64,000 nucleotides of DNA from Macrocystis pyrifera (lineage: Eukaryota; Sar; Phaeophyceae; Laminariales; Laminariaceae), in contig JASSKH010000023.1 of NCBI GenBank assembly GCA_031763025.1, forward strand, positions 7,281,501 through 7,345,500, given 5' to 3'. Below, piece by piece: positions 1 through 10,993 of this stretch (position 1 is its first letter; each line of letters starts with the position of its first letter). The notes beneath the pieces were generated by a model that had not been told where the DNA came from, searched no databases, and worked only from the letters and a program-made list of their open reading frames with translations. The translations under genes were made by a program, and so were the position numbers.

Positions 1-250
1 ACCGATAAATAACTTGGCGTTTTGCGCGCTCTCTCCCCACGTTGTCTATAAATTCAGAAAATTCGTCGGCGCTTATTGCTCTCTCTCTCTCCCCGTCGTC
101 GATAAGTTCGGGTCGGAAAATTGTGTCCCGAGGGTGTGTGTTGTGGGTTGTCATGAGTGTTATAGGTGATACCGCTCTGTCCCGATATAAAAGCATCGTT
201 TGGATTAATCATCCCTATGCAAAAGGTCCTTTTTTTCACGGACAAAGTCG

Positions 251-274
251 TATATATATATATATATATATATA
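251..274. repeat. (TA)n microsatellite
   Basis: Twelve uninterrupted TA dinucleotides. It lies 26 bases upstream of a MITE copy. Confidence 0.95.
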
Positions 275-300
275 CCCTTCAGCGGCTCTGGCTGGTGACC

Positions 301-408
301 ATTACGGGGGGCCGTAGTAAATAGGACCAAATATTGTTAGTAAAAATAGGTAAGTAGATTGGTTTTTGTGTGTACCGTGGGCCCCATTTACTATGGCGCG
401 CCGTAATA
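301..408 (-). mobile_element. MITE family 1 copy
   Basis: The ends are TTACGGGGGG and CGCCGTAAT in inverted orientation, with the family interior (GGACCAAATATTGTTAGTAAA on the left, TGTGTACCGT on the right). It is non-coding, about 108 bp, and has no open frame of its own. The right end has drifted. Confidence 0.85.
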
Positions 409-949
409 GCGCTGTTCCGAAAGAACAGAAAGAAACTGAAACGCGGCGTGTTATGTACCGTTTGGTACACCCCTATTGTCCCGAAATATGAGAACCGTTT
501 TGCACGTCAACGTTTCATCCAAACGGTTCTTGTGATTGGAGACAAGACAGAATGGTACATGCGAACGTCCGAACGCTGGACAACAATGTCTACGTCTACG
601 TATACGTATTGTATATCGATATTATATATATATATCCTTGCAGAACAATGTCGCCGGGCGTATGTACGTCCTGGTGTGGATGGTTTTGTGTCTGCACTCG
701 TACCCCTACCGGCTGCTACTTAGATAAAAATGCCTCGCGCATGTATTCTCTGATTTCACTGCGAACCCTCGCATGTGTCCGCTGCTACAGGCATAAGCCT
801 TGCAGGTATAGTTTGTGCCTAGATACCTTGGACGCTCGACTCCTCCGCGCGCGCATACATACTGCTTGCTTTTATACTATCACCAGGCCCATTTTTCATA
901 CCGTCCAATCAGATATACGGCAAACATCCAAACCCTCTATCCAACCAAA

Positions 950-950
<1 letters not shown>
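409..950. other. No gene recognised
   Basis: Mixed-composition DNA with a short TA-rich stretch near 620-640. Open frames run through it but show no splice signals, domain or codon pattern that I can support. Confidence 0.4.

Positions 951-1013
<63 letters not shown>
951..1013. repeat. Poly(C) tract, 63 nt
   Basis: Uninterrupted C run. It directly precedes a truncated LINE tail (1021-1175), an arrangement seen at several other C runs in this window. On the other strand it would be a G-quadruplex-prone poly(G). Confidence 0.95.
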
Positions 1014-1015
<2 letters not shown>

Positions 1016-1020
1016 TCCCC

Positions 1021-1175
1021 GTAGTATAAGAAAAAAACGTGGTGAGCGCCCAAATGCTGGAGGTGTCGCTATGAGGAGTAGGAACGGTGCTAGGAGCGTT
1101 GCTCCTCCGCCTCGAAATGGGTGTGTGATCAATGGTCAAGTGACAGGCAAACAACAAATGAGTACCCCCCCCTCC
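1021..1175 (+). mobile_element. LINE family A, 3' end fragment
   Basis: Matches the last ~150 bp of the LINE at 32874-33760: GAGCGCCCAAATGCTGGAGG, then GGTCAA, then GCAAACAACAAATGAGTAC followed by a C-rich tail, which here degenerates into (CCCT)n. It is truncated at the 5' end, as expected for target-primed reverse transcription. The C-rich tail runs to about 1205. Confidence 0.7.
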
Positions 1176-1205
1176 CTCCCTCCCTCCCTCCCTCCCTCCC
1201 TCCCT
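1166..1205. repeat. (CCCT)n microsatellite
   Basis: CCCT/CCTC repeats continuing from the C tail of the LINE fragment, probably grown by slippage from poly(C). A (TTG)n run follows at about 1230-1269. Confidence 0.8.
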
Positions 1206-1237
1206 CCTCCCCTCCCTTTGTTGACTTTGCTGTTGTT

Positions 1238-1271
<34 letters not shown>

Positions 1272-1330
1272 CTGTTCTGTCTTTGTCTTTTCTTGATGAC
1301 CCGTTTTGTTTTGTTTTTTTGCTTCTCCAG

Positions 1331-4300
1331 ATGGGCGATGCGGGCTCTGACACCCCACCGCCGGCGCGCAAAAGGGGCCCTAAGAAGAACGCTGGTGAGA
1401 CGATGTTTCGGCTCTCATTAAAATAAAATAAAGGGAGGGGGGAAGGAGATAATGGAAGGGGGGAGGAGAAGGCGGGGGGCCGGGGGGGGGGGTGTACTCA
1501 TTATCATGCATGGCCGTAGTCGTATGACCGTAGACCCTCGCATCCCGACAATGCCAGGACGGACTACGTCGTGTTTTCACCGACCAGGCAGACGTCGCTT
1601 GCACCAAGCGAAAGGTGAGGTGTTGAGCTAGTCGCATGAAGGGTGGGCTGCGTCCTACTAAGAACCGCTTTTGAGGCGGATTTTCTTGCGTACGGATGAC
1701 AGCGTCAATGAATTGATTTTATTTCCGGTGTGGCCGCCTTCCAGAGACAGAGACAGCAATGGGTTTACTTCGTATCTGCCTCGTGGGTATGTGCCTTGCC
1801 ATGTACAAGACTACGTGACACAACCACCCCCCTTGTGCGGAGATAAGTTTTTCCCCCGCACAAAAATTATCTTAACTCGACCGCCAGCCGTGGTGACCGC
1901 CAAAAAAAAAAAAAAAAAAAACGGTACCCTGGCTGTCTAGCTCACGCAGTGAGAGGCGTGTTTTACAGCGTCGTCGCCAACCGACGCCAACCCAGCCTAG
2001 AGGATATTTCCAGGTATATAGTACCACCGTGTCCTCAAATATAACATCTAGATGTACAAAATGTCTTTATACTTGGGGACAGAGTGGTACAGGGTTAAGA
2101 GGGGGGGGGGGGGGAGGAGTGTACTCATTATCATGCGTGGGGGGCGCAAGAGAGACAGATGGATGTACAAATAAATAGGCACCAGGGAGGGGGAAGAAAT
2201 AAGCAAGAGAGGGAGAGTCCCAACTATTTTCGGGCCCTTTGAACGATCTCGATTTTTGTATTGTTCTTTATATATTCTCGTTTATTCGTATATATGCAAG
2301 ACATACCTGTACCAGTATTTTTTTTTCATGCTTTGTGTGTTTGCTCCCCCCCCCGCTCGAAAAAACGCCCATCCCGACTTCTTCCCCCCCAACCCCATCC
2401 CTACCCCCCCCCCTCCCCCCCGCCCGCCCATGGAAACGCTTCCCTTCATTTGACTTGAACCGAACTCCGTTATTTCAGCCCACGCTCTTGCCAAGGCGCG
2501 GAGGAACAACATGGCGAAGCTTCAGGTTCTAGCGGTTATCAACGAGGTGCGCATAGCATGCATGCCTCCAATGGGTTTCCTTTATACGTTGCATACCCGG
2601 TACACGTTACGTGTGTACTGCAAGAATGCTTGTTGACGGCGAAAAAAAGGCGTGAACGTGGGCCGTTCACCTCAAATTGGTCCAGTATACTGTGCGAAAC
2701 GCAGCTAGCGAAGAGCAACCGAATGATGTGGAAAGGCATTGATGAAGTGCAAAAGAACGGGAATGATGTCACTGTTAATAGCATCCCCCTTTTCCTTTCT
2801 CGTGGAGTTTACCAGAATACATCGATGGAGGCGTTTCCCGCCACAGGGTCCACATAAAAATGACGCGAACGCCAACAAAAAAAAATGGAACGCCGCGCGG
2901 AGCTGCGAACGCGAACAGACGTTTGTTGCACGCAACGTGCATCCCTGCGTTTCAGGGTAGCAGCAGGCAAATATGTCAGGAGACGGTTTCGGCAGCGGTC
3001 AGTTACACCTTTAGGACATCCTACACGAAAACTAGTATATTCAGTCTAGACGGCCGGCCGTCACAGGCCTACTAGACAGACGTCTCCTGCACTAAAAACT
3101 ACAGTAATATAGTAAAGTCTACTGTAGACGGCCGTCCGTCACAGGCCCAACCTGCCGTCTCCTACACTTGGAACTAGTATATTAAGTCTAGAGACGGCCG
3201 TCTCCTACTGTACGGTGCTCAAGTCGTACCGGGTACGTTATGTTTTCGGAAGTAGTACTATTAATAGTCTGTCCCCAAACATCAGGTAATAATAGTTTCA
3301 CACATATCTATAGACAAGGTAGCTTGATATCAATAGTAATAGTAATTGTGAATGACTTGAGCATGAGAAACCGTAAAGTTGCTCCAATACGCTTCAACAT
3401 GATATGTGAAGCAAGGGGAGGTGAAGACAATAACGGGGTTGGATCGATATCATCGCCCCCCCCCCTATATATGGGTTGGGTTGGCGTCGGTTGGCAACGG
3501 CACTGTAAAACATGCCGCTCACTACGTGAAACTAGACATCCAGGGTACCGTTTTTTGTTTTTGTTTTTTTTTTTTTTGGCGGTCGCCCACAGCTGGTCGT
3601 CTAGTTAGATCATCTGTGCGAGGTAAAGAACCTTTACTCTGCACAAGGGAATTGATCGTATCACGTGGTGTTCAAGGTAAGGCACCCAAGAGGCAGTTAC
3701 ATAGTACTCCCATTGCTGTCTCTGGAAGTGGCTACACCGGAAATTGAACTAACTCATTGAAGCTGTCATCCATATGCAAGTCCGCCTCACAAGCGGTTCT
3801 TAGTAGGATGCAGCTCACCCTTCATGCGACTCGCCGGACACCTCACGGCGCTTCGCGCTTGGTGCAAGCAATGTCTGCCTGGTCGGTGAAAACCCGACAT
3901 GCTCCGTCCCGGCATTGTAGGGATGCGAGGGTCTATGGTCATACGACTACGGCCATGCGTGAGATCAAGTACATCTCTCCTATCGAGTACCCCCCCCCCC
4001 CCCCTCAGGTGTTCGGAACAATTGTCCAGATTTTCCCAGGAAGGAAATCTGGTCATTTTCCAAGTCACTTTACAACATGAATCGTAATACTTTTTTTTTT
4101 TTTGTACTATTTGAAAGATCTCTCCGTAAAAAACGCCTTCCCGTATTGTTCGGTATGGCAACGTTGGCCTTCCCTTAAATATTGGAAATTCGATCGCGGG
4201 GGAAAACGATCGCACCTCACCCCTGTGCGAAGTCGGCGATCTAGACGGCTGTCGGTCGGTCACAAGACTAAATTAAACTGCCGTCTCCTCTCCTGCACTT

Positions 4301-5643
4301 CAAATATTATAGTGTATCAAGTCTTGACGGCCGTCCGTCCGTCACAGGTGTTCAAGGTCTCAGTCCGTTGGGCTACTGGTAAAAGGTTCACCTATCGCCT
4401 ACCCAACCTACTAAGAAACCTTGTAACACTCTCCCCCCCCCTTCGGAACAGCGGGGTCCTTGGTCTTCGTGTGGGGTCGTTCGTACCTACAGCAGTAGTT
4501 CCGATGCTCTTAACAGTCTCTGGGGACCCACAGGAAGACTTTTTTTTTTTTTTTTTTTTTCAAAATCAGATTCTTGAGATGAGAAAATTCAGTTTTTTTT
4601 TTAAAGCGCTTTCATGATGGGAGACGTGAGATTCGAACTCACGACCAACGACCCATGTTCTGCCGATGGACGCTATTTGTGACGGTCGTATGAATAGTCC
4701 GCTGGCCCGTAGCGAAATGTAACCGATCGCGCACCCAATCTAAGCCTCTTACCAACACAGGCCTACGAACCAACCAACCACAACCAAAAATTAACATGGT
4801 AATAGTCATAATCATGATCATCATAACAACAATATTGATCATAATCACAATCATAATATTATCAACAATAATATTACGAGTAATGAGAATGATAATAATA
4901 GTGATAATGATAATAATCATCACGATAACCATAATCATAAATAACAATACGTAGTAATAATCATAATAATATCAATAACAACCAACACAAAAACAAACCA
5001 TCTGATACATGAACCAACCACAACCAAAGCAAGCAACCGAAACGATGCATGCTCAAGCCAACCACATGAACCAACAAACCATACAATTATTACTAATGGG
5101 GCGTTATCGAATAATTTGGTTGAAACCAATTTTTGTCGGGTTTCTTGTTGTCCGTTTCTTACCTGTACTTTGTATCGGGGTACAAGAGCAATACCAACCC
5201 ACGAAAAATGATAATCCTATCAATAATTGCTGTGGGGAAAAAGTGACCAAAACGACGTTTTTGACCCAAAATAGTCCTGAGTGGAGTAACTCGGTGGGTC
5301 GGTTAGCAAAACGGAGCAACTTCTGGTTGGCCACGTAATGCCTTCGGGTTCACGTGTACAGCCAACCAAGCTCCTCGTGTTGTCGATTTCATTTTTTATT
5401 TTTATTTTTATTTCGCCGGCGGATTGGTAAAAGGGAAGCTTAAGCTCACCACACTTCCACGTTCAAATTTCGTTTCGTGTGTCAATTTAACCCATAGCTC
5501 CCGTCGCAAGCGCAGAGCAGCCGTTGCTACCACTGGCGCTTAGCCACGTTGACCCGACCTGACCCAAATAGGTTTACAACCTATCCAAATGGGCTTTTGA
5601 TCGCAAACGCCCTTATAATGAAACCGATCAAGTCAACCAATCA

Positions 5644-5674
<31 letters not shown>

Positions 5675-6001
5675 AACAACCGAACCAACCATCCAACACT
5701 CCGCCGCTCCGCCGGAGGAGAAAAGGTGCAATAATTTTGAAGAAAAAACAATCAATCAATCAATCAACCAACCAACCAACCAACCAACCAACCAACCAAC
5801 CATCCCTGGCAACAAACGAACCGAATTCAGATGAGCCTCGAGTCTCTGGGGCGGTTCGGCGCGGACATCGGGGTCGAGCAGGGGCCTGGAACCTTCGACA
5901 GCCTTAAGGCCGCGGTCTTGAAGGAGCTGGAAACCAGGGGGCCCTGGGCAAAGATCGCAGACGACGTTACGCAGACGGCGAAGCGCTACACGCCGGCGTG
6001 A
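1331..6001 (+). CDS. Unknown small basic protein, three-exon model
   Basis: Three exons with matching phases are visible. Exon 1 is 1331-1394: acceptor TTTGCTTCTCCAG directly before an ATG, MGDAGSDTPPPARKRGPKKN, donor G|GTGAGA. Exon 2 is 2479-2546: acceptor TTATTTCAG, HALAKARRNNMAKLQVLAVI, then NE, donor GAG|GTGCGC. Exon 3 is 5831-6001: acceptor GAATTCAG, MSLESLGRFGADIGVEQGPG near its start, ending at TGA. The joined protein is 100 residues. Its N-terminal part is Pro/Lys/Arg-rich and could act as a nuclear localisation signal; the rest is predicted to be helical. I recognise no domain. Because exon 1 starts right at an acceptor, a 5' UTR exon or further coding exons may lie upstream, and another exon could hide in the 3.3 kb second intron, which contains SINE-like insertions. 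The stop may be secondary, since exon 3-like relics recur downstream at about 6421 and 6690. Confidence 0.5.
1482..2002 (-). mobile_element. SINE-like family B, near full length
   Basis: Read on the minus strand it starts GGCTGGGTTGGCGTCGGTTG, contains a T-rich run (A19 on the plus strand, 1903-1921), and ends with GCATGATAATGAGTACA and a C run (G run at 1482-1491 on the plus strand). It matches the copies at 3472-4010 and 31668-32214 along its whole length. No protein is encoded. Confidence 0.8.
2101..2145 (-). mobile_element. SINE-like family B, 3' tail fragment
   Basis: G13 followed by AGGAGTGTACTCATTATCATG, the reverse complement of the family B end (CATGATAATGAGTAC plus C run). Only the last ~25 bp of the element remain. 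Confidence 0.6.
3040..3215. repeat. GACGGCCGTC palindrome repeat
   Basis: Three units of TCTAGACGGCCG(G/T)CCGTC spaced 70-90 bp apart, each followed by ACAGGC or CTCCTAC. Related units occur at 4245-4345 and 34780-34935. This is probably a decayed fold-back or MITE family. Confidence 0.6.
3472..4010 (+). mobile_element. SINE-like family B, full length
   Basis: Begins TTGGGTTGGCGTCGGTTGGC, passes a T15 run at about 3565, includes the conserved body GTCTGCCTGGTCGGTGAAAA, and ends TCGAGTACCCCCCCCCCCCC. Length is about 530 bp. It lies in intron 2 of the 1331-6001 gene model. It is colinear with the minus-strand copies at 1482-2002 and 31668-32214. Confidence 0.85.
4245..4345. repeat. GACGGC(CGTC) repeat fragment
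   Basis: Units CTAGACGGCTGTCGGTCGGT and CTTGACGGCCGTCCGTCCGT, 85 bp apart. Same family as 3040-3215 and 34780-34935. Confidence 0.5.
4420..4700 (-). mobile_element. tRNA-related SINE-like repeat
   Basis: On the minus strand there is a perfect tRNA T-arm-like hairpin (GTGAGTTCGAATCTCAC at 4626-4642) preceded by an anticodon-arm-like CATCGGCAGAACATG. The D-arm and acceptor do not fold into a tRNA, so it is not a functional tRNA gene. Downstream on the minus strand come T/A-rich runs and a C-rich end, the same layout as the repeat at 42816-43215. Confidence 0.45.
4790..4995. repeat. AT-rich (ATNATC) low-complexity tract
   Basis: About 200 bp of degenerate CATAATNATNATNA triplet-like repeat. 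Open frames across it are composition artefacts. Confidence 0.8.
5636..5808. repeat. (GAAC)n, (CAAT)n and (CAAC)n microsatellites
   Basis: GAAC/CGAA repeats at 5643-5675, then CAAT repeats (5750-5766) passing into nine CAAC/ACCA units (5766-5800), just upstream of the last exon of the 1331-6001 gene model. Confidence 0.9.
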
Positions 6002-7092
6002 TTATAAGACTGATTACGTCACGTATATTCTGATCTGATTTTGGGTCATCGAAAAAATAGTCGGATTGTTGCTGATTTCGGTCTGATAATCGATCCGATT
6101 ACTCTGATCTGGTGTTGGATAATTTTGTCTGATTGCTCTGATTTTGGTCTGGGTTCGATTTGGCAATGGTTTTGATTTTAGCTGGTTTTGATCTGATCTG
6201 AGTTTTTGGTGTGGATCTGGTTTTGATCGGATCTGGTCTGATTTTCTATCCGATAAATCTGATGTTCGCCTGGTAAAAGTCTGATTTCCATCTGATTTCG
6301 ATCTGACAATCTGATTACATCTGAATTTCCTAGGATACGGTCTGATTTTGACTACAGTAGGCCTGGTTTTGATGATCTGATTTTCATCTGATTTGGGCCT
6401 GGTTTTGATATGGCCTGGTCAGATATCGCCGGCGACGTGATGAGGACGGCGAAGCGCTACTACACGAACGCGAAGGACATAGCCGGCGTGGTTTGAGGGG
6501 GGAAAATAGTATCTGGTCTTACTTTTAAGTTGATTTAGAATAGATTTGGTCTGGCTTTCATCTGATTTAGTCTGGTGCATCTGGTTTGGTCTCGGATTTT
6601 GATCTGCTTTTTACCTAGGTTGATTCAATTTTCATCGGGTTTTGATGTGGCCTGGGAGGCGTAGGGAGATTGGTGTTGGCGTTACGCGGCGAAGAGCTAC
6701 GGGAAAGAGAAGGACACTACGCCGACGTGATTTGATTTTTTTTTTCTAATCTGTTTTTTGTCTGATCTGGTCCGATTGCTCTGAATTGGTCCGGTTTTGA
6801 TCTGGATTTTGACCGGACTATGGTCTGATTTTTTTTTTGTCTGATTTGGTCTGCTTGTGATCTGACCTGGTCTGACTTCGGTTTGATCTCCCTTTGATCT
6901 GGTTTTGATGTATTGTTGATCTGAATTTGATCTGATTTTGATCTGATTTGGTCTGATCTTGATCTGACATCGTGACGTGATTTTGATCGCATTTTCATCT
7001 GGCTTTGATCTGACCTAATTTCGAACTGATCTGATTGCAATCTGATCGAGTGTCACTTCGATTTGATCTGATTTCAATCTGATTGCACTCTG
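6002..7092. repeat. CTGATTTTGATCTGATTTGG satellite-like tract
   Basis: About 1.1 kb of degenerate repeat built on TCTGATTTTGATCTGATTTG. Embedded at 6420-6497 and 6656-6736 are two relics resembling the end of the upstream exon (GCGAAGCGCTAC context; the first relic translates as DIAGDVMRTAKRYYTNAKDI). The tract thus looks like tandem amplification of an exon end plus flanking DNA, followed by decay. Confidence 0.75.
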
Positions 7093-7227
7093 AGCCGTGA
7101 TTTGTGTGTCCTTGTTTATTTATTCCCTCTTGTTGCATTATTTCTTTCTTTCTTTCTTTCTTCATTGCTCCATACTCATAGTTGGCATTATGGACGCGAG
7201 CAAAAGTGGAGATTCATGCTTTCCGCG

Positions 7228-7352
7228 ACCAAGTGTTCCAACGTGTTAATCCAACAGTGCTCTTCCAACGGTGGCGTTCCAACCGTGTCGTTCCAACCGT
7301 ATTGTTTCAACGGTATTGTGCCAACGGTAACGTTCCAACGGTATCCCAAAGT
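7228..7352. repeat. ~12 bp tandem repeat (GTTCCAACGGTA)
   Basis: About nine degenerate units of (G/T)TTCCAAC(G/C)GT with 2-6 bp spacers. The two open frames here are repeat artefacts (recurring VPTV / FQR). Confidence 0.85.
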
Positions 7353-7359
7353 GTGTGCG

Positions 7360-9030
7360 TCCATTTATGCGGGTGGGTGAGTTTCGTTTCGTTTCATCCC
7401 CTCTTCTTGCTCACCTTTAGCGCCACGCCGGGTTTGCCTTCGCCAACGCATGTACCGGGGGGGGGGGGGGGGGGGGTCAGCGCGCACCGCACCCCACTGG
7501 TCGGTTGTTAACGTCGCGATTGTAGTTGTTGCGGTTTCTATACAGCAGGAGTTAAGCCGCTGCCGCCACCACGCTGTGCTGATGATGACGTGCGAGGATG
7601 GCGCGAGGGGGATGGTCGTCGTCGCCCAATCCTCCCTTCCCCCCACCGCAGTCCCAACTAGCCTCGAATCTCAGGGATCTGGCATACAGTCTCTATATAA
7701 AGATACCAAGTGCAGCAGGGATAGTTTTATCGTTCCATCCTGTTCTTTTTTTTTCCTTCTTTATTTTTTTCTTTCCTTCCTTCTTTTTTTATTCGAACGG
7801 CGCGACACCCCGCTTCCGCGTGATCGGTTGGCGCATTCTACAGTCGGCGTAGACTTTTCTTTTGTTTCGTGGCTGTTTTCATGGGAAAGCTTATTACTGA
7901 CCGGGTAAAAGCGGTGGCGGTGGTCGTGGCGATGGGAAAGGGGTCCCTCTCGCTCCGAGCTTGCTCGTGCGAAAACATAAATCTCGGATGGGGCGTCTCC
8001 TCTTCCTCTACCGTCTGGTTCGAAGTATCCCGTGTTGAAATACGAATGATTTCAGCCGATATGTTTTTTTTTTTTTTATGCTTTTTCTGAGATTTGTAAG
8101 CTACTCGTAACCGTTCCCTAGATCTCTCGAGGGGTCGCCGGTGGCGGTTTCGTAACTAGAGGAGGCGTTATTTTGCGTGCGAAAAGGTTTAGGGGGGGGG
8201 GAGGGGGGGACCAAAGCAAGCGAAGAACGGAGTTTTTTTTTTTTTTTACTAGCTGCGTTTTTGTGTTGTGATCACTCGCATTGGCGGGTATGATAGAAAA
8301 CGTCCGCCACACTGCTGCTGCTGCTGCGATATTAGACCGCCTGGCCTCTCCTTCTGCGTGAGTTTTTGTTCTTTTTTTGTTTGGGCTGTCCGATATTTTA
8401 TCGTGCAGCTCCGATGAACTCATAATGGAACGCAATTTTCTGCTTCGAAAAAAAATAGTGTCGTCTTTGCTCGCCTTCATCGCCCAGCTCGGTACGGCAC
8501 CACGCATAGGAGTAGCCAGCCCGAGGTACGGTACGTGTACTTACATTTTGTAGCGTTGTTCTTTGTGCGTTGCATGAGCCTTGGTATTGCGCGCTGCCCT
8601 CTTTTTTCTTCTATTTTCCATGTTTTGTTTACCCCGGATTTCTGTCGGGATGAGAGCTCTTCAGCTCAACAGACAAGCAGCGCGCGCGGGGGGGGCAGGG
8701 GGAGACGCGGGGCTTTGCCCTCCGCCTCCCCCCCGCCCCCCCATCCCCTCTGCATTCACTCCCGTTTTGTTTTCCATGATGCACGTAAAGACTACACACA
8801 TGTTAGGGCACTCCTACTGTGGTACACCAGGTATTATTAGTTCCGCGCACCAAGACAGCAGGAGAGGAGTAGGCAGTGGTTGCCCGCAGCAGGATAGGGG
8901 TACGAAGGAGCCATGGGTGGGGTGGGGGATTAGGATTAGGGTTGCGGGGGGGGCAGTGTTTGACCGAAGGCAGGAGCAGGGGAGGGAGGGCGGGGGGGGG
9001 GGGTAGGACAGCGGTGGTGATCCTTGACCC
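7360..9030. other. No gene recognised
   Basis: Contains G and T homopolymers (G17 at 7459, T runs near 7748 and 8063, A/T runs near 8232) and a short TTAGGATTAGGGTTG stretch at about 8929. A 129-codon minus-strand frame (8118-8507) has an ATG but is rich in homopolymer-encoded Lys and Pro and has no recognisable domain, so I do not call it. Confidence 0.4.
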
Positions 9031-9036
9031 TTTCTG

Positions 9037-9111
9037 TACTGCAGTCCCGTTTTTGGGGGATAAACCTGTCAAATTCTAAGTAATTTGTCCCCAGAACGGG
9101 GACTGCAGTAC
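9037..9111. mobile_element. MITE family 2 copy (palindromic)
   Basis: Near-perfect palindrome: TACTGCAGTCCCGTTTTTGG ... TGTCCCCAGAACGGGGACTG. Related copies are at 9137-9212, 45618-45720 and 51182-51260, with single arms near 31130 and 63205. Confidence 0.75.
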
Positions 9112-9136
9112 TACAGTAGAAGGGTATCAACCCCGT

Positions 9137-9212
9137 TCAGGACCGCGGTTTCGTTTTGGGGACAAAACACTTGGAATTAGAGTGATTTGTCCTCGAAACA
9201 GGACCGCAGTAC
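9137..9212. mobile_element. MITE family 2 copy (palindromic)
   Basis: Second copy 25 bp downstream of the first, with arms GGACCGCGGTTTCGTTTTGG and CCTCGAAACAGGACCGCAGT. The centre CTTGGAATTAGAGTGATTTG is the family core. Confidence 0.75.
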
Positions 9213-9944
9213 TTAAAGCGCCACCACCCATCTCACGGTCGGGGTGCAGGTTCCTTTTTTTTTTAGGCAGCACTGCCTGTCGCGGGTTGACGCTTGGCAC
9301 GGGGCGAGCGAGGGGTGAAAGTACTGTCTACACATATATCTATCATACTACTTCGTACAACTATTTAAGAGTAATTGCTGTTTACACTGTTTAGCCCACG
9401 CACCCATCCTACTCTTTTTTTCTCTCTTTGTTTTTCGACGGTGCTGGCAACAGCTGTGCAGACCCACAGACGTATACTATTAAACGAGTTTCGGGTACTT
9501 TATTAGAGAGTGCGGGGTGACGGGAAATGAGGTATTAATATTTGTTGTCGCTTTTTGAAACCCAAAGTTGGATGGATGGATGTGTGTGTGCAATTCCAAC
9601 GTTTTTTAGCATGTTTTTGCGTAACACGGTGGTGGCGGTGGTGGTGGCGGTGGTGTATATGCCGTCGTGCGTTTATAGCCGTTCAACGGATGTACCGGTG
9701 GTACGAGACCTTCGCACATATAAACAGAGAAAAAGGTGCAAAAAAAACGAACGCAGTGAATCCCAAGGTATCATCTACTACTGTACGTACGCGGTGGTGG
9801 CAGATTTCCGTCGAAGAAATGCCGACGAAACGCGATCAATCCCAAGTTTTAGATTTTGCACAAACTCTGTCCTCATGAAAAAATGGATCCGTGCTGAAGA
9901 AGAGGAGAACTGACTGGTTGTGTTTTTCTGCGATGCTGAAATGC

Positions 9945-10062
9945 TATTACGGGGGACCATAGTAATAGTAAATAGGACCGAGTATTTGTTAGGAATAATA
10001 GGGAAATATCTAGGGTTTTTTTGTGTGTACCGTAGGTCCTATTTAATGTGGTCCCCCGTAAT
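9945..10062 (-). mobile_element. MITE family 1 copy
   Basis: TTACGGGGGACCATAGTAAT ... GGTCCCCCGTAA, flanked on both sides by TA. It carries a 9 bp internal duplication (TAGTAATAGTAAATAGG). Confidence 0.9.
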
Positions 10063-10439
10063 ACTACTACTACTACTACTACTACCGCTGCTGTTGTAAC
10101 AACGTTCCGGTGGCAAAAAAAAGAAGAAGCTGCGTCAAATTTGTACCCATGGTAAGTAATTGGTCCCCTTAACGGTACTGCACTCCTAAAAGGGTGGCAT
10201 TACTGCCCTTGTTGTGAGAACGTGCTGGTGGAAAATGCAGTCGAAGACGGAGAGCAAAACGAAAGCGATCAGTCCCTCCTTGCGAAGCCCCTGTCCTCAT
10301 GAACGGATTTGTTAATGAAAAAGTTTACCGATTGGTATAATCGACGTCGGAACTGAAACTAAACCAACGTGCCCGTGGCATCATGCATAAAACCTTCATA
10401 TTTTGAGAAGAAGAGCACACGAACGACAGCGACCAGGAG

Positions 10440-10640
10440 GAGGGGACCAGACCACCGGCCCCTTCTACAATGCCGGTTTTGTGCCGGTGTGTGCCGGCAG
10501 GCCAATACACCGGCATGATGGCGGGCACCGGCAATATTCCGCACGCTGCCACACTAGCTAAGCCCATCTATACTGATACAGGTGCCAAGCGATTTCACCG
10601 GCACTATTAGCGGGCACCGGCATTATTCAACCGGCATTGT
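10440..10640 (+). repeat. GCCGGCAC repeat family copy
   Basis: About 200 bp rich in CCGGCA: GTGCCGGCAGGCC, then GGGCACCGGCAATATTCCGC, ACGCTGCCACAC and ACCGGCACTATTAGCGGGCA. Related copies are at 15340-15545, 46800-46985, 50540-51030 (reverse) and 62715-62860. Arms are partly inverted. No coding potential. Confidence 0.65.
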
Positions 10641-10993
10641 ACGTAATGGAGGGACCCCTATGCTATTCGCGAAAATGGTTTGACACACAGTATGTGCGAG
10701 ACAAATAGAACCCTGACCCGAACCCCAAGCCTGAGCCATTTGTCTCACACACATACTATGCCAAAAATTTCATAGAAAAAGTGGTACCACTCCGGAGGGA
10801 TATATAAGTAACTTTTATACACTGTTATGAAGATTAAGCGGTCTCTATTTGCGTCCAAAATGGTAAGCTCTGCGTGCTGGCGATCAGTCCCGTCTTTTGC
10901 AAGCTCTACTACTGCTGTACTGCTGAATAATCATCGTGTGTATAACGTATTATCATCGCAAGTTCTCCACGCGCCCTTCTCTGTCGGACGGCG

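Noticed and set aside
552-1421. 289-codon plus-strand frame with poly-Pro and poly-Leu
   Set aside because: It runs through poly(C), (CCCT)n and (TTG)n and overlaps a real exon in another frame; the length comes from homopolymers lacking stops.
4617-4700. tRNA gene
   Set aside because: A perfect T-arm is present but the acceptor and D-arm do not pair; better read as a tRNA-derived repeat.
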